Assembly: GCA_018819515.1 (NCBI GenBank)
Contig: JAHJPX010000006.1
Span: 186,001-250,000 of the forward strand
Origin: Gammaproteobacteria bacterium
Lineage (GTDB): Bacteria > Pseudomonadota > Gammaproteobacteria > Burkholderiales > Rhodocyclaceae
Reading direction: 5' to 3'
Length of the DNA: 64,000 nt
Part shown: positions 1 to 9,251 of the stretch, piece by piece
Layout of the letters: each line of letters starts with the position of its first letter
How positions within the stretch are numbered: the stretch's first letter is position 1
Notes under the pieces: generated by a model
Database searches by the model: none
Told to the model about the DNA's origin: nothing
What the model saw: the letters and a program-made list of their open reading frames with translations, nothing else
Translations under genes and position numbers: made by a program

Positions 1-247
1 TGCCGAAGTTCTGCACCTGGGTGTCGACGAAACCGTCCTCGTCCATTTGCTTGCGGATCTTCGACAGGTCCGCCGTCTGCGAGTAGCCGACTTCGATCAG
101 CGTGCCGCCGGTGAATTCGATCGACAGATGCAGGCCCTTGGTGGCGAGGAAGAACACCGCGGCGACGAAGGTGAGCGTCGAAATGGCGTTGAACACCAGC
201 GCGAAGCGCATGAAGGGGATGTCTTTGCGGATGCGGAAGAATTCCAT
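1..247 (-). CDS. secF: SecF, protein-export membrane protein (5' part only)
   Basis: Inner-membrane subunit that works with SecD to use the proton gradient to pull proteins out of the SecYEG channel. Only the first 82 codons are present; the gene runs off the left edge. The start at 247 gives MEFFRIRKDIPFMR, the usual SecF N-terminus, followed by a first membrane helix (about residues 15-37) and the periplasmic SIEFTGGTLIEV signature. It starts 3 bases after the secD stop, so it is translated in the same operon. The family match is clear despite truncation. Confidence 0.93.
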   Translation of the reverse strand, partial: MEFFRIRKDIPFMRFALVFNAISTLTFVAAVFFLATKGLHLSIEFTGGTLIEVGYSQTADLSKIRKQMDEDGFVDTQVQNFG

Positions 248-250
248 GGC

Positions 251-2119
251 TTACACCCCCGGTTTCCAGATCTGGCCGATGGACAGCGATGCCAGTTTCT
301 TGCGGCGGCCGTAGATCAGGTTGATGAGACCACGTGACACCACGACCGAGCTGAAGATGGAGGTGAGGATGCCCAGGCAGTGCACCACGGCAAATCCGCG
401 CACCGGTCCGGAACCGAAGATCAGCAGCGCGACACCGGCGATCAGCGTCGTCACGTTGGAGTCGAGGATGGTGCCCCAGGCGCGTTCGTAGCCGGCGGTG
501 ATCGCCGCCTGCGGCGTGCTGCCGCCGCGCAATTCCTCGCGCACCCGTTCGTTGATCAGCACGTTGGCGTCGATGGCCATGCCCAGCGTCAGCGCGATGG
601 CGGCGATGCCCGGCAGCGTCAACGTTGCCTGCAGCAGCGAGAGCAGGGCGACCAGCAACAGCAGGTTGGTCGACAGGGCAATGACCGACACGAAGCCGAA
701 CAGCAGGTAATAGAGGCACATGAAGATGGCGATCGCCACGAAGCCCCAGGTCGTCGAGCTGAAGCCCTTGGCGATGTTGTCGGCGCCCAGCGAGGGGCCG
801 ATGGTGCGTTCCTCGATGATCTCCATGGGCGCGGCCAGGGAGCCGGCGCGAAGCAACAGGGCGACGTCGTTGGCCTCGGTGGTGCTCATGCGGCCGGAAA
901 TCTGCACCCGGCCGCCGCCGATTTCGGTGCGAATCACCGGCGCGGTCACGACTTCGCCCTTGCCCTTCTCGATGAGCAGGATGGCCATTCGCTTGCCGAC
1001 GTTGTCGCGGGTGACGTCGCGGAAGATGCGGGCGCCGGCGGCGTCCAGTGTCAGATGCACGGCCGGTTCCTGCGTCTGGTTGTCGAAGCCCGGCTGCGCG
1101 TCGGTCAGGCGGTCGCCGGTCAGCACAACCTGCTTCTTGACCAGCAATGGCCGTCCGCCGCGCTCGACGTAGTATTCGGTGCCGAACGGCGGCTGGCCTT
1201 TGGCGGCCTCTTCCATCACGGTCGGATTGGCGGAGTTCTCGTCGTCGACCATCCGCACTTCCAGTGTCGCAGTCCGGCCGAGGATGTCCTTGGCCTTGGC
1301 GGTGTCCTGGATGCCCGGCAATTGCACGACGATGCGGTCGGCGCCCTGCTGCTGGATGACCGGCTCGGAGACGGCGAGTTCGTTGATCCGGTTGTGCAAC
1401 GTGGTGATGTTCTGCTTGATGGCGAATTCCTGGATGCGCTTCTCGGACTGCGGCGTCAGCGTCGCCAGCAAACTGAAGTCGTTGCTGTCTACGGCGTCGA
1501 CCAGAGCCAGGTCACCCTGTGCGTTGCTGATCACGGAACGGGCCTTGTCGCGGGTCTCGGCATCGCGGAACTTGATCGCGATGGTTTCGCGCTCGCGGTT
1601 GATGCCGCTGTGGCGGATCGACTTTTCGCGCAGCAGGCTGCGCAGGTCGGCGGCGGTGGAATCGAGGCGCTTGGTGATGGCGCCCTTCATGTCCACCTGG
1701 AGTAGGAAGTGCACCCCGCCGCGTAGGTCGAGACCGAGATACATCGGCAGCGCGCCGACGCGGGTCAGCCAGTTGGGCGACGCCGATAGCAGGTTGAGCG
1801 CCACGCTGTAGGAAGCATTGGCCGGATCGGGGTTCAGCGCCTTCTCGATGACGTCCTTCGCCTTCAATTGCGTATCGGTGTCGGCCAGCCGGACGCGGAT
1901 GCTGTGCTGGTCGGCGAACAGTCCGGTGTTGCTGATGGAGGCGCCGTTGAGCACTTCCTCGACGCGGGAGAGGAGGGCAGTGTCGACCTTGATGGTGGCC
2001 TTGACGCTGGACACCTGGACCGCGGGCACTTCGCCGAAGAAGTTCGGCAGCGTGTACAGCAGGCCGAACACGAGCGCGATGACGATGATCGCGTTCTTCC
2101 AGAGCGGGAATCGATTCAT
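251..2119 (-). CDS. secD: SecD, protein-export membrane protein
   Basis: Partner of SecF in the SecDF(YajC) export motor, an RND-related proton-driven membrane protein. The 622 residues are the normal length. The sequence shows an N-terminal membrane helix (about 9-28), the LDLRGGVHFLL motif near residue 130, a large periplasmic region, and a C-terminal block of about five helices from residue 450 containing GMAIDANVLINERVREEL, where the conserved Asp belongs to the proton path. It lies between yajC and secF in the usual order and direction. Long open frames on the opposite strand over this gene are codon shadows. Confidence 0.97.
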   Translation of the reverse strand: MNRFPLWKNAIIVIALVFGLLYTLPNFFGEVPAVQVSSVKATIKVDTALLSRVEEVLNGASISNTGLFADQHSIRVRLADTDTQLKAKDVIEKALNPDPANASYSVALNLLSASPNWLTRVGALPMYLGLDLRGGVHFLLQVDMKGAITKRLDSTAADLRSLLREKSIRHSGINRERETIAIKFRDAETRDKARSVISNAQGDLALVDAVDSNDFSLLATLTPQSEKRIQEFAIKQNITTLHNRINELAVSEPVIQQQGADRIVVQLPGIQDTAKAKDILGRTATLEVRMVDDENSANPTVMEEAAKGQPPFGTEYYVERGGRPLLVKKQVVLTGDRLTDAQPGFDNQTQEPAVHLTLDAAGARIFRDVTRDNVGKRMAILLIEKGKGEVVTAPVIRTEIGGGRVQISGRMSTTEANDVALLLRAGSLAAPMEIIEERTIGPSLGADNIAKGFSSTTWGFVAIAIFMCLYYLLFGFVSVIALSTNLLLLVALLSLLQATLTLPGIAAIALTLGMAIDANVLINERVREELRGGSTPQAAITAGYERAWGTILDSNVTTLIAGVALLIFGSGPVRGFAVVHCLGILTSIFSSVVVSRGLINLIYGRRKKLASLSIGQIWKPGV

Positions 2120-2168
2120 GACGGGCTACCGACGCCGGCACCCGCGGGCGCCGGCGGCAAGGGAAAAA

Positions 2169-2513
2169 TCAAAGGGTCTTCAGCGTGCCCTTGGGCAGCA
2201 GGGCGGCGATGGCGGTCTTCTGCACGGTCACTTCGACTGCCCCGTCCTTGCCTTCGGCGACTTCGACGGTGATGTAGTTCTCGCCGATCTTGGTGATCCG
2301 GCCGACGATGCCGCCCTGGGTCACGACTTCGTCACCCTTGGCCAGTTCGGCGACCATCTTTTGATGCTCTTTGGCCTTCTTCATCTGCGGACGGATCATC
2401 AGGAACCACAGCACGATGAACATCAGGATGATGGGCATCATGCCCATCAGACCGGACATCGGATCCTGGGCGGCCGCGTCGGCGGCCTGGGCGTAGGCGT
2501 TTGAAATCAGCAT
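2169..2513 (-). CDS. yajC: YajC, Sec translocase accessory subunit
   Basis: Small single-span inner-membrane protein that co-purifies with SecDF. It has 114 residues. The N-terminus is short and alanine-rich, a membrane helix runs about residues 25-43 (MMPIILMFIVLWFLMIRPQ, with the typical FLMIRPQ ending), and a cytoplasmic SH3-like tail carries GDEVVTQGGIVG. It is the third gene of the queA-tgt-yajC-secD-secF unit, with 49 bases to secD. Confidence 0.96.
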   Translation of the reverse strand: MLISNAYAQAADAAAQDPMSGLMGMMPIILMFIVLWFLMIRPQMKKAKEHQKMVAELAKGDEVVTQGGIVGRITKIGENYITVEVAEGKDGAVEVTVQKTAIAALLPKGTLKTL

Positions 2514-2548
2514 GTCGTACTCCAGTAGGGCTTACGGGAAACCGGGGA

Positions 2549-3657
2549 TTATACCGACCCGCGAGCGCGATTCCGATGGAATTCCCCGGCGTGCTCGGTG
2601 AGCCGGTTTTCGGCGATGGCCGCCCGCAATTCCGTCATCAAAGTCTGGTAATAGAACAGGTTGTGGATCGTGTTGAGCCTGCTGCCCAATATCTCGCCGA
2701 CGCGATGCAGGTGGTGCAGGTAGGCGCGGCTGAAATTGCGGCAGCAATAGCAGTCGCAGGTTTCGTCGAGCGGGCGCGTGTCCTGCTTGTAGCAGGCGTT
2801 CTTGATGCGCACGTCGCCGTAGCGGGTGAAGAGATGGCCGTTGCGCGCGTTGCGCGTCGGCAGCACGCAGTCGAACATGTCGATGCCCTGCGAAACCGCA
2901 TAGACGATGTCCTCGGGCGTGCCGACGCCCATCAGGTAGCGCGGCTTTTCGGTCGGCAGGCGCGGCGCGGTGTGGGCAAGGATGCGCTCGAAGTCCTCCT
3001 TCGGCTCGCCCACCGAGAGGCCGCCGATGGCCATGCCGTCGAAGCCGATGGCGTCGAGTCCGGCCAGTGATTCGTCGCGCAGGGTTTCGTACATGCCGCC
3101 CTGGACGATGCCGAAGAGTGCGTTCGTGTTACCCACCCTGTCGTGCTCATCGCGCGAGCGACGTGCCCAGCGGAGGGAGAGACGCATAGACTCGGCGGCC
3201 TCCTTCTCGCTGGCCGGGTAGGGCGTGCATTCATCGAAAATCATCGCCACGTCGGAATTCAGCACCTGCTGGATCTGCATCGAGTCCTCGGGGCGCATGA
3301 ACAGTTTGTCGCCATTGATGGGCGAGGCGAACTTGACGCCGTCTTCGGTGATCTTGCGCAGGTCGCCGAGGCTGAACACCTGGAAACCGCCCGAGTCGGT
3401 CAGGATGGGCTTGTCCCAGCCCATGAAGCGATGCAGGCCGCCGTGGGCGCGGATTACATCCATTCCCGGCCGCAGCCAGAGGTGGAAGGTGTTGCCGAGC
3501 ACGATCTGCGCGCCGATGTCGAGCAGTTCGTTCGGCGCCATGGCCTTCACCGAGCCGTAGGTGCCGACCGGCATGAAAACCGGCGTCTCGACGACTCCGT
3601 GGGCGAGGGTCAGGGTGCCGCGCCGGGCGGCGCCGTCGGTGGCGTGGAGTTGAAAGT

Positions 3658-3661
<4 letters not shown>
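2549..3661 (-). CDS. tgt: Queuine tRNA-ribosyltransferase (TGT)
   Basis: Exchanges the wobble guanine of GUN-anticodon tRNAs (Asp, Asn, His, Tyr) for preQ1, a step of queuosine synthesis. It has 370 residues, the family length. It contains TDSGGFQVFSL in the substrate pocket, GGLSVGE, the VLPTRNARNGHLFT region, and the zinc site CDCYCCRNFSRAYLHHL near the C-terminus. The ATG overlaps the queA stop (ATGA), so the two queuosine enzymes are translationally coupled. Confidence 0.97.
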
Positions 3662-4674
<1,013 letters not shown>

Positions 4675-4677
4675 CGG

Positions 4678-4706
4678 TTGTGACAAACGGAAGATTCGCG
4701 GATAAT
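4678..4706 (+). promoter_or_regulatory. Possible promoter of the tRNA-Leu gene
   Basis: A sigma-70-like pair reads TTGTGA (4678-4683), a 17-base spacer, then GATAAT (4701-4706), placing a start near 4713, about 42 bases before the mature tRNA. The call is by eye from spacing and base match only. Confidence 0.4.
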
Positions 4707-4734
4707 GCGCGCCTTCCACGCGAAGGCGCGCATT
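4704..4734. repeat. Perfect 13-bp inverted repeat between queA and tRNA-Leu
   Basis: The arm at 4704-4716 (AATGCGCGCCTTC) pairs perfectly with 4722-4734 around a 5-base loop. It lies in the divergent space between the queA start and tRNA-Leu. No T-run follows on either strand, so it is not a standard intrinsic terminator. It overlaps the inferred tRNA -10 element and could be a processing hairpin of the tRNA precursor or an operator. Confidence 0.6.
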
Positions 4735-4754
4735 CTACGCGGCTTCAACTCCCT

Positions 4755-4839
4755 GCCGGGATGGCGGAATCGGTAGACGCAGCGGACTCAAAATCCGCCG
4801 CCGCAAGGTGTGAGGGTTCGAGTCCCTCTCCCGGCACCA
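4755..4839 (+). tRNA. tRNA-Leu (anticodon CAA)
   Basis: 85 bases including an encoded CCA. The acceptor stem GCCGGGA pairs with TCCCGGC; the anticodon stem GCGGA/TCCGC encloses loop CTCAAAA, giving anticodon CAA; a long variable arm of class II type follows; the T-loop reads GGTTCGAGTCC. It reads leucine UUG codons. Confidence 0.97.
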
Positions 4840-4925
4840 CGACCAAGCGAAGAAACCCGGAAAGCCCTGTTTCCTACTGGGTTGGCGGGGTTATTGCGCG
4901 CGCGATCCGGAGTACTATCGACGAC

Positions 4926-5771
4926 ATGGATAAGTCCACGCTCTTCCACTTCGCCGCGCCGGGCAAGCTGCCCGAGCGTGCAGTGTTCGTTGCCAGCGTA
5001 GTGGCGATGTTGATGATCTTCGTCGCCAATATCCTGATTGCGGACGTGTCCTTGCGACTTTACGTGCTGTATGTGCTTCCTTTGCTGGCGATCGGCATGC
5101 ATTCGTCGCGGCGCTCGCTGTACTTCGCGGGCGCGCTTTGGGTCCTGTTCCTCGAAGCCGTTTCATTTGCCTACTTCGGCTTGTCGATAGGTTCGCTGGC
5201 GGGCAATCTCGTCATGGAGAGCGTCGTGGTGGTGTTGTGCCTGTCGGTGGCCGACACTGCGCGCGAAAGCTATTTGCGCATGCTCGACCTGGCGCGTACC
5301 GACGATCTGACGGGGTTGCTGAACCGGCGCGCATTCGTACGGGCGGCCGCACTCGAGATCGAGCGGCAGGCGCGCTATGGCGGCGAGTTCTCGATCATTC
5401 TGCTCGATCTCGACGGTTTCAAGGAGCTGAACGACACCTATGGACATTTCATCGGCGATGCGGCTTTGCGGACTCTGGCCGAGGCGATTCGCAACAGCAC
5501 GCGTCGCTCGGATGTGGTTGCCCGCATCGGCGGCGACGAGTTCGTGGTGCTGATGCCGAACACGCCCATGGCGGCTTGCGCCGTGATTTGCGGTCAGTTG
5601 CGCAGTGCTGTTGCCGATGGCATGAAGGACTCCGGTTACGCCATTACTGCCAGCATCGGCAGCGTGACTTTCGAACATCCGCCCGAATCTGTCGAAGCGG
5701 CCCTGCAACGCGCTGACGAGGCGATGTATCGCGCCAAGCACAATGGCGGCGATTGCGTCGTGAGCGCGTAA
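4926..5771 (+). CDS. Membrane-bound GGDEF diguanylate cyclase
   Basis: Predicted to make c-di-GMP from two GTP. It has 281 residues. Several hydrophobic helices (about 18-115) form an N-terminal membrane sensor without a recognised named domain, followed by a GGDEF domain from about residue 122 (ARTDDLTGLLNRRAF). The active-site GGDEF is at 202-206, and an RRSD inhibitory I-site lies five residues before it, so product inhibition is expected. The start ATG at 4926 follows the tRNA by 86 bases; the open frame continues upstream through the tRNA but cannot be coding there. Confidence 0.9.
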   Translation: MDKSTLFHFAAPGKLPERAVFVASVVAMLMIFVANILIADVSLRLYVLYVLPLLAIGMHSSRRSLYFAGALWVLFLEAVSFAYFGLSIGSLAGNLVMESVVVVLCLSVADTARESYLRMLDLARTDDLTGLLNRRAFVRAAALEIERQARYGGEFSIILLDLDGFKELNDTYGHFIGDAALRTLAEAIRNSTRRSDVVARIGGDEFVVLMPNTPMAACAVICGQLRSAVADGMKDSGYAITASIGSVTFEHPPESVEAALQRADEAMYRAKHNGGDCVVSA

Positions 5772-5918
5772 TCTGCGGTTCGTTTGCTGCGCCGCAATAC
5801 CACTTAAGTATAAGACTATGCCATCTGGCTTAGTCCGATTGCGCTATTGCCCATGCTGCGCACCTGAAGGACGATGGAGGCCAAGGGAAGCAACAAGAAG
5901 AATCGGAGGAGCGCCGCG

Positions 5919-6125
5919 ATGGAGAATCCAGACAAGTACGTCGGACACATTGTTCGCCTGAAGCCGAACGTCTTTCAGCACCTCATCGAGCATGCGTGCC
6001 GCTCTGGCATTCCTCCCGACAATTGCTTTCTCGTCGCAACCGCCAGCCGGCGGATGCGCAAGCTCATCTGCTACAACGCCGACCTGCGCGTGACCGTCAG
6101 CATCTCCGACGTCGCGCTCGTCTAG
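5919..6125 (+). CDS. Small hypothetical protein, 68 aa
   Basis: Unrecognised. The start at 5919 is chosen because a strong GGAGGA ribosome site lies just upstream; an in-frame ATG at 5874 has no such site. The product is soluble, starts MENPDKYVGHIVRLKPNVF, and is rich in Cys/Arg in the middle (ACRSGIPPDNCFLVATASRRMRKL). No signal peptide or membrane helix is seen. It is monocistronic, and a copy of the dispersed 24-nt repeat begins 8 bases after its stop. Confidence 0.65.
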   Translation: MENPDKYVGHIVRLKPNVFQHLIEHACRSGIPPDNCFLVATASRRMRKLICYNADLRVTVSISDVALV

Positions 6126-6132
6126 CCTCGCA

Positions 6133-6156
6133 AAAAGTCAGCCGTGGCGATACGCC
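6133..6156 (+). repeat. Dispersed 24-nt repeat, intergenic copy
   Basis: Perfect match to the consensus (begins AAAAGTCAGC, ends GGCGRYACGCC; here R=A, Y=T). It sits between the convergent stops of the 68-aa gene (6125) and the CoA-ligase-like gene (6167). Confidence 0.9.
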
Positions 6157-6166
6157 GCATGGAGCG

Positions 6167-7432
6167 CTAAAGGCCGATCACGAAGCGGTGTTTGCCCGAC
6201 GTGGTGCGTGGAATTTCCGTCACGTGCCGCACATCGAGATTCATGCCCGCATCGACCTCGGCGCGTAGCGCCGCGCTCAGACCCGTCACGAATTCCTCGC
6301 CCAGTGCCGGCGAGGCGACCACGCTGAGCTGCATCCGGTCGGGGGCGAGCTGCCGCCACTGGTACTGACGAATCTGCGTCAAGCCATAGAGCTGGCGGTT
6401 GAACCAGGATGGATGGATCGTCTTGCCGCTCGGCGTGCGGATCAAATCGTTCTGGCGGCACATGCCCATTTCCATCAGCGGAAATGGCCAGCCGCAGTTG
6501 CATCCCCCGTCGAGCAGACGGCCGGAGTCGCCGTTCTCGTAGCGGATCATCGGCATCAGCCGGTTGGTCAGCGAGGTGACCAGCAGGCGCTCATCCGGCG
6601 TCGATTCGAGGTGAACCATGTCGGTGAAGACGTGCATGCGGCCGTGCCGGCATTCGCAGGCGATGTTGGGAATCTCGCGGCTGCCGTACTGGTTGAACAC
6701 GCGGCTGGAGAACGCGCGCTCCATCAGCTCGCGCTGGTTGTCTTCCAGTACTTCGGCGGTCGAGTAGACGCCGAGCAGCGACTTGGGCATCGCGATGCGT
6801 TCGTCGATGACGAAGCGCGCCAGCCCGGCGAGGATGGAGGCGTAGCCCTGCAACAGCACCGGCCGATAGAGGCGGATGAAATCGGCCCAGCCGCGCAACT
6901 GCGCGGTGGTGTACTCGTGCGCGGCGATAGTGCGCTCGGCGGCGATGAAATCGGCCCAGTCGGCGCCAAAGACGCCGCCGGCCGTCGTGTCCTGCCGGGC
7001 GCCCCAGAAGTTGAGGATCTTCTGCCCCGGCCGCCAGCCCGAGCCCATGTAGCTGCGCATCATGCCGGCGCGCATCAGTTCGTGCTTGGCTTCGTCGTAC
7101 CAGAAAGCGAGCGGTGCGCCGGTCGATCCGCCGGTGTGGCCGATCTTCGCTTCGTTGCGGTCGACGGTGTCGGCGAGCAGGTCGTCGAGATGCCCGACGA
7201 CGTCCCGCCTGGTCAGGATCGGCAGTTCGGCGAAGTCGGCGATACCGGCGAAACGGCGGCGGTAGTACGGCACGTGTTCCGTGGCGAAGGCGACGATGCG
7301 GGCGAGATCCTCGCGCTGCTTTTGCAATATCTGTTCGCGATTCAGATGCTGGTTCGCCAAGAGTTCCGCGAGTTGCGCATAGCGCAGTGGCCGCTGGTGG
7401 CGGTGCAGCCGGGGGCGTAGCCGTTCAAGCAT
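6167..7432 (-). CDS. PaaK/CapK-family AMP-forming CoA ligase-like protein
   Basis: Probable adenylate-forming enzyme related to phenylacetate-CoA ligase and CapK proteins. It has 421 residues. It shows the ATP-binding GHTGGSTGAPLAFWY motif, NQYGSREIPNIACEC in the adenylation core, MIRYENGDSG, and a C-terminal RTTSGKHRFV with the expected catalytic Lys. Its start (7432) overlaps the end of the GT-A-like gene by 8 bases, so it is the last gene of a three-gene unit with the ThDP enzyme. The substrate is unknown; nothing nearby suggests phenylacetate catabolism, and an acyl or aryl acid used in polymer or natural-product synthesis is as likely. Confidence 0.8.
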   Translation of the reverse strand: MLERLRPRLHRHQRPLRYAQLAELLANQHLNREQILQKQREDLARIVAFATEHVPYYRRRFAGIADFAELPILTRRDVVGHLDDLLADTVDRNEAKIGHTGGSTGAPLAFWYDEAKHELMRAGMMRSYMGSGWRPGQKILNFWGARQDTTAGGVFGADWADFIAAERTIAAHEYTTAQLRGWADFIRLYRPVLLQGYASILAGLARFVIDERIAMPKSLLGVYSTAEVLEDNQRELMERAFSSRVFNQYGSREIPNIACECRHGRMHVFTDMVHLESTPDERLLVTSLTNRLMPMIRYENGDSGRLLDGGCNCGWPFPLMEMGMCRQNDLIRTPSGKTIHPSWFNRQLYGLTQIRQYQWRQLAPDRMQLSVVASPALGEEFVTGLSAALRAEVDAGMNLDVRHVTEIPRTTSGKHRFVIGL

Positions 7433-9251
7433 GCCCGGCTTGTCGGGCGATGGCGGCGGCCCAGGCTTGCGCATCGTCGGGATGCCGTTCGAGCGCGTTG
7501 GCGAGCCGTCCACGCCAGTGCAGCCAGTGCTCGGGCGAGTTGATGCGCGCGAACCAAGGTGCAGCGTCGCCGAAGTTGCGCTCGACGTTATCGGCGAAGT
7601 TGCGGAAGTCGGCGATCGCTGCGCCATGTGCGGCGGTGCTCCACCAGGCTGTCGGGTCGTCGAGGCGTTCTCGAAGCCGGGCCAGCTTGGCGAGGATGTC
7701 GGCGCGCCGTGAGTTGTATTGCGCCAGCAGCTCGTCGCGCAGCGCGTCGAGTGTCGAGCAAAAGTGTGGGGCGTTGCCCCATCCCTCGCCTTGCTCGGGA
7801 CCGCCACTTCGTGGCGTCCTGCGCCCTTTGGGCTGGTCAGCCGTGGCGATACGCCGGTCCGGGTAGCCGGCGGCGGTCAGGCGCTCCATGGAGAACAGCA
7901 TCACGTCGCCGAAAAACTGGCGCTCGAATTCGTCGTTGAGGTCGATGCGGGCATCACGCTCGGTGACGCCGGGCCGGAACTCCGACTGTGTGCTGCCCGT
8001 CACCGTGCGCTTGTGCAGCATCGGCAGGTTGGCCGAGACGAAGCGCGCGCCGAGTTGCCCCTTCAGTAATCTGCCCAGCGTCGGACCGGACATTCGCAGG
8101 CGTAGCGGCGCGAAGGGAATGAAGTGTGCGAGCGATTCCGGGCGGGCGACGTAGTTGCCGGCATAGACGGTGCGGGCAGGCTGCACCGTGCGCCAGAGCT
8201 CGTCGTGCAGGTAGCGCGAGACGCGGGTCGGGTGCTCGCCGTAGAAAAAGCCGTTGAGCCGCGCCGCGAAATGCGCGAAGCAATCGGCCTCGGTGTGCCA
8301 GCCATCCAGCGGGCAGGGGTAGCGGTAGGCTTCGTTGGCGTGGCGGAAGCCGAAGCGCTCGGCCATGTCGTGATAGGCGGCTTCGCCTTCGCGGTGTGTG
8401 TCGCGATCGTGATGGCGGCAGACCGAGCGCGGGTCGCCCTCGAACGCTTCGTCGAGGAAGCCGAGCACGTCGGCGAGAAAGTTGCCGGTCATCACCGCGG
8501 GTGAAACCGGCGGGTCGCCGACCACCTTGCCGGTAAGCAGCAGCGCGTCGGTCCGCTCGAAGATTTCGTCGAGGCGATGGAAAAAGCTGATGGCGTTCGC
8601 CTCGAGGTCGCCGTCGGGCGTGGCGATCTTCACCGAGAATTCCTGGTCGCTGTCGATGGACCAGAACAGCAGGCGTTCGTGCGGTGCTGCTCGTTGCAGC
8701 CGCGCGAGGTGGAGGTGGGCGAGGTTGCGCATTGCGCCCTGGCCCTTGCGGCCGCGATACGTCGGCACGACGTCGCCGATTGCCGGCGCGAGCGCGGCGC
8801 GCTCGTCATCGTCCATTGACGCAAGCAGAGCCGCCTGTTCTTCAGGCCCGAAGTGATGTGTGGTCAGTCCCCCGGCTGTCACGCGCTCCGCCAGCGCCCG
8901 ATGGGCGGCGATGCTTTCCGGTTCGGCACTGTCCTCGGCGATCACCGCCTCGACCTTGTGCCAGCGCCCGTCGCGCAGGCCGCCGTAGCCGTAGGCGCGG
9001 CAGAGCGAGAGCAGGCTGTCGAGGCATGTGGCGAGTTGCTGCGGCCGGTCGGCGACGGGCACGAAGACGATGAACTTGTGGCGGCGATCGTCGCCCGTGG
9101 CGGCGATCGTTTCTTCCAGCCGGCGATGCGCGGCCTGGTAATCGGCGAGTTTCGCTGCGTCGAAACCGTCTTTCCAGAGCGCCGCCTCGGCGGAGGCGAT
9201 TTCACTCAGCCCGTCCGGTTCAGCGGTCGGACAGGTAGCTGGGGAAGACAT
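7425..9251 (-). CDS. Large GT-A-fold glycosyltransferase-like protein, 608 aa
   Basis: Probably a nucleotide-sugar-dependent transferase. The N-terminal KFIVFVPVADRPQQLATCLDSL is the first beta-alpha unit of a GT-A fold, and LLFWSIDSDQEF near residue 200 supplies a DSD metal-binding motif. No membrane helix is seen. The start ATG at 9251 overlaps the ThDP gene by 32 bases; no later Met occurs until far inside. Residues about 466-497 are encoded by the 96-nt long repeat, an in-frame low-complexity insert (TADQPKGRRTPRSGG). The C-terminal 110 residues look helical. The family is not recognised with certainty. Confidence 0.7.
   Translation of the reverse strand: MSSPATCPTAEPDGLSEIASAEAALWKDGFDAAKLADYQAAHRRLEETIAATGDDRRHKFIVFVPVADRPQQLATCLDSLLSLCRAYGYGGLRDGRWHKVEAVIAEDSAEPESIAAHRALAERVTAGGLTTHHFGPEEQAALLASMDDDERAALAPAIGDVVPTYRGRKGQGAMRNLAHLHLARLQRAAPHERLLFWSIDSDQEFSVKIATPDGDLEANAISFFHRLDEIFERTDALLLTGKVVGDPPVSPAVMTGNFLADVLGFLDEAFEGDPRSVCRHHDRDTHREGEAAYHDMAERFGFRHANEAYRYPCPLDGWHTEADCFAHFAARLNGFFYGEHPTRVSRYLHDELWRTVQPARTVYAGNYVARPESLAHFIPFAPLRLRMSGPTLGRLLKGQLGARFVSANLPMLHKRTVTGSTQSEFRPGVTERDARIDLNDEFERQFFGDVMLFSMERLTAAGYPDRRIATADQPKGRRTPRSGGPEQGEGWGNAPHFCSTLDALRDELLAQYNSRRADILAKLARLRERLDDPTAWWSTAAHGAAIADFRNFADNVERNFGDAAPWFARINSPEHWLHWRGRLANALERHPDDAQAWAAAIARQAGHA
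7760..7855 (+). repeat. 96-nt long form of the dispersed repeat, in frame inside a gene
   Basis: The right end (7835-7855) is the GTCAGCCGTGGCGATACGCC end of the dispersed repeat and the left end keeps its AAAAGT start, but about 72 extra bases lie between. These form stacked hairpins: TGGGGC/GCCCCA (7766-7780), CGCCAC/GTGGCG (7802-7816) and GCCC/GGGC (7823-7833), plus the terminal GGCG/CGCC. The length is 32 codons with no stop in the host frame. Confidence 0.85.

Noticed and set aside
380..1705. 441-codon open frame antisense to secD, and similar long antisense frames elsewhere
   Set aside because: Codon shadows of high-GC genes; no ribosome sites or family resemblance.
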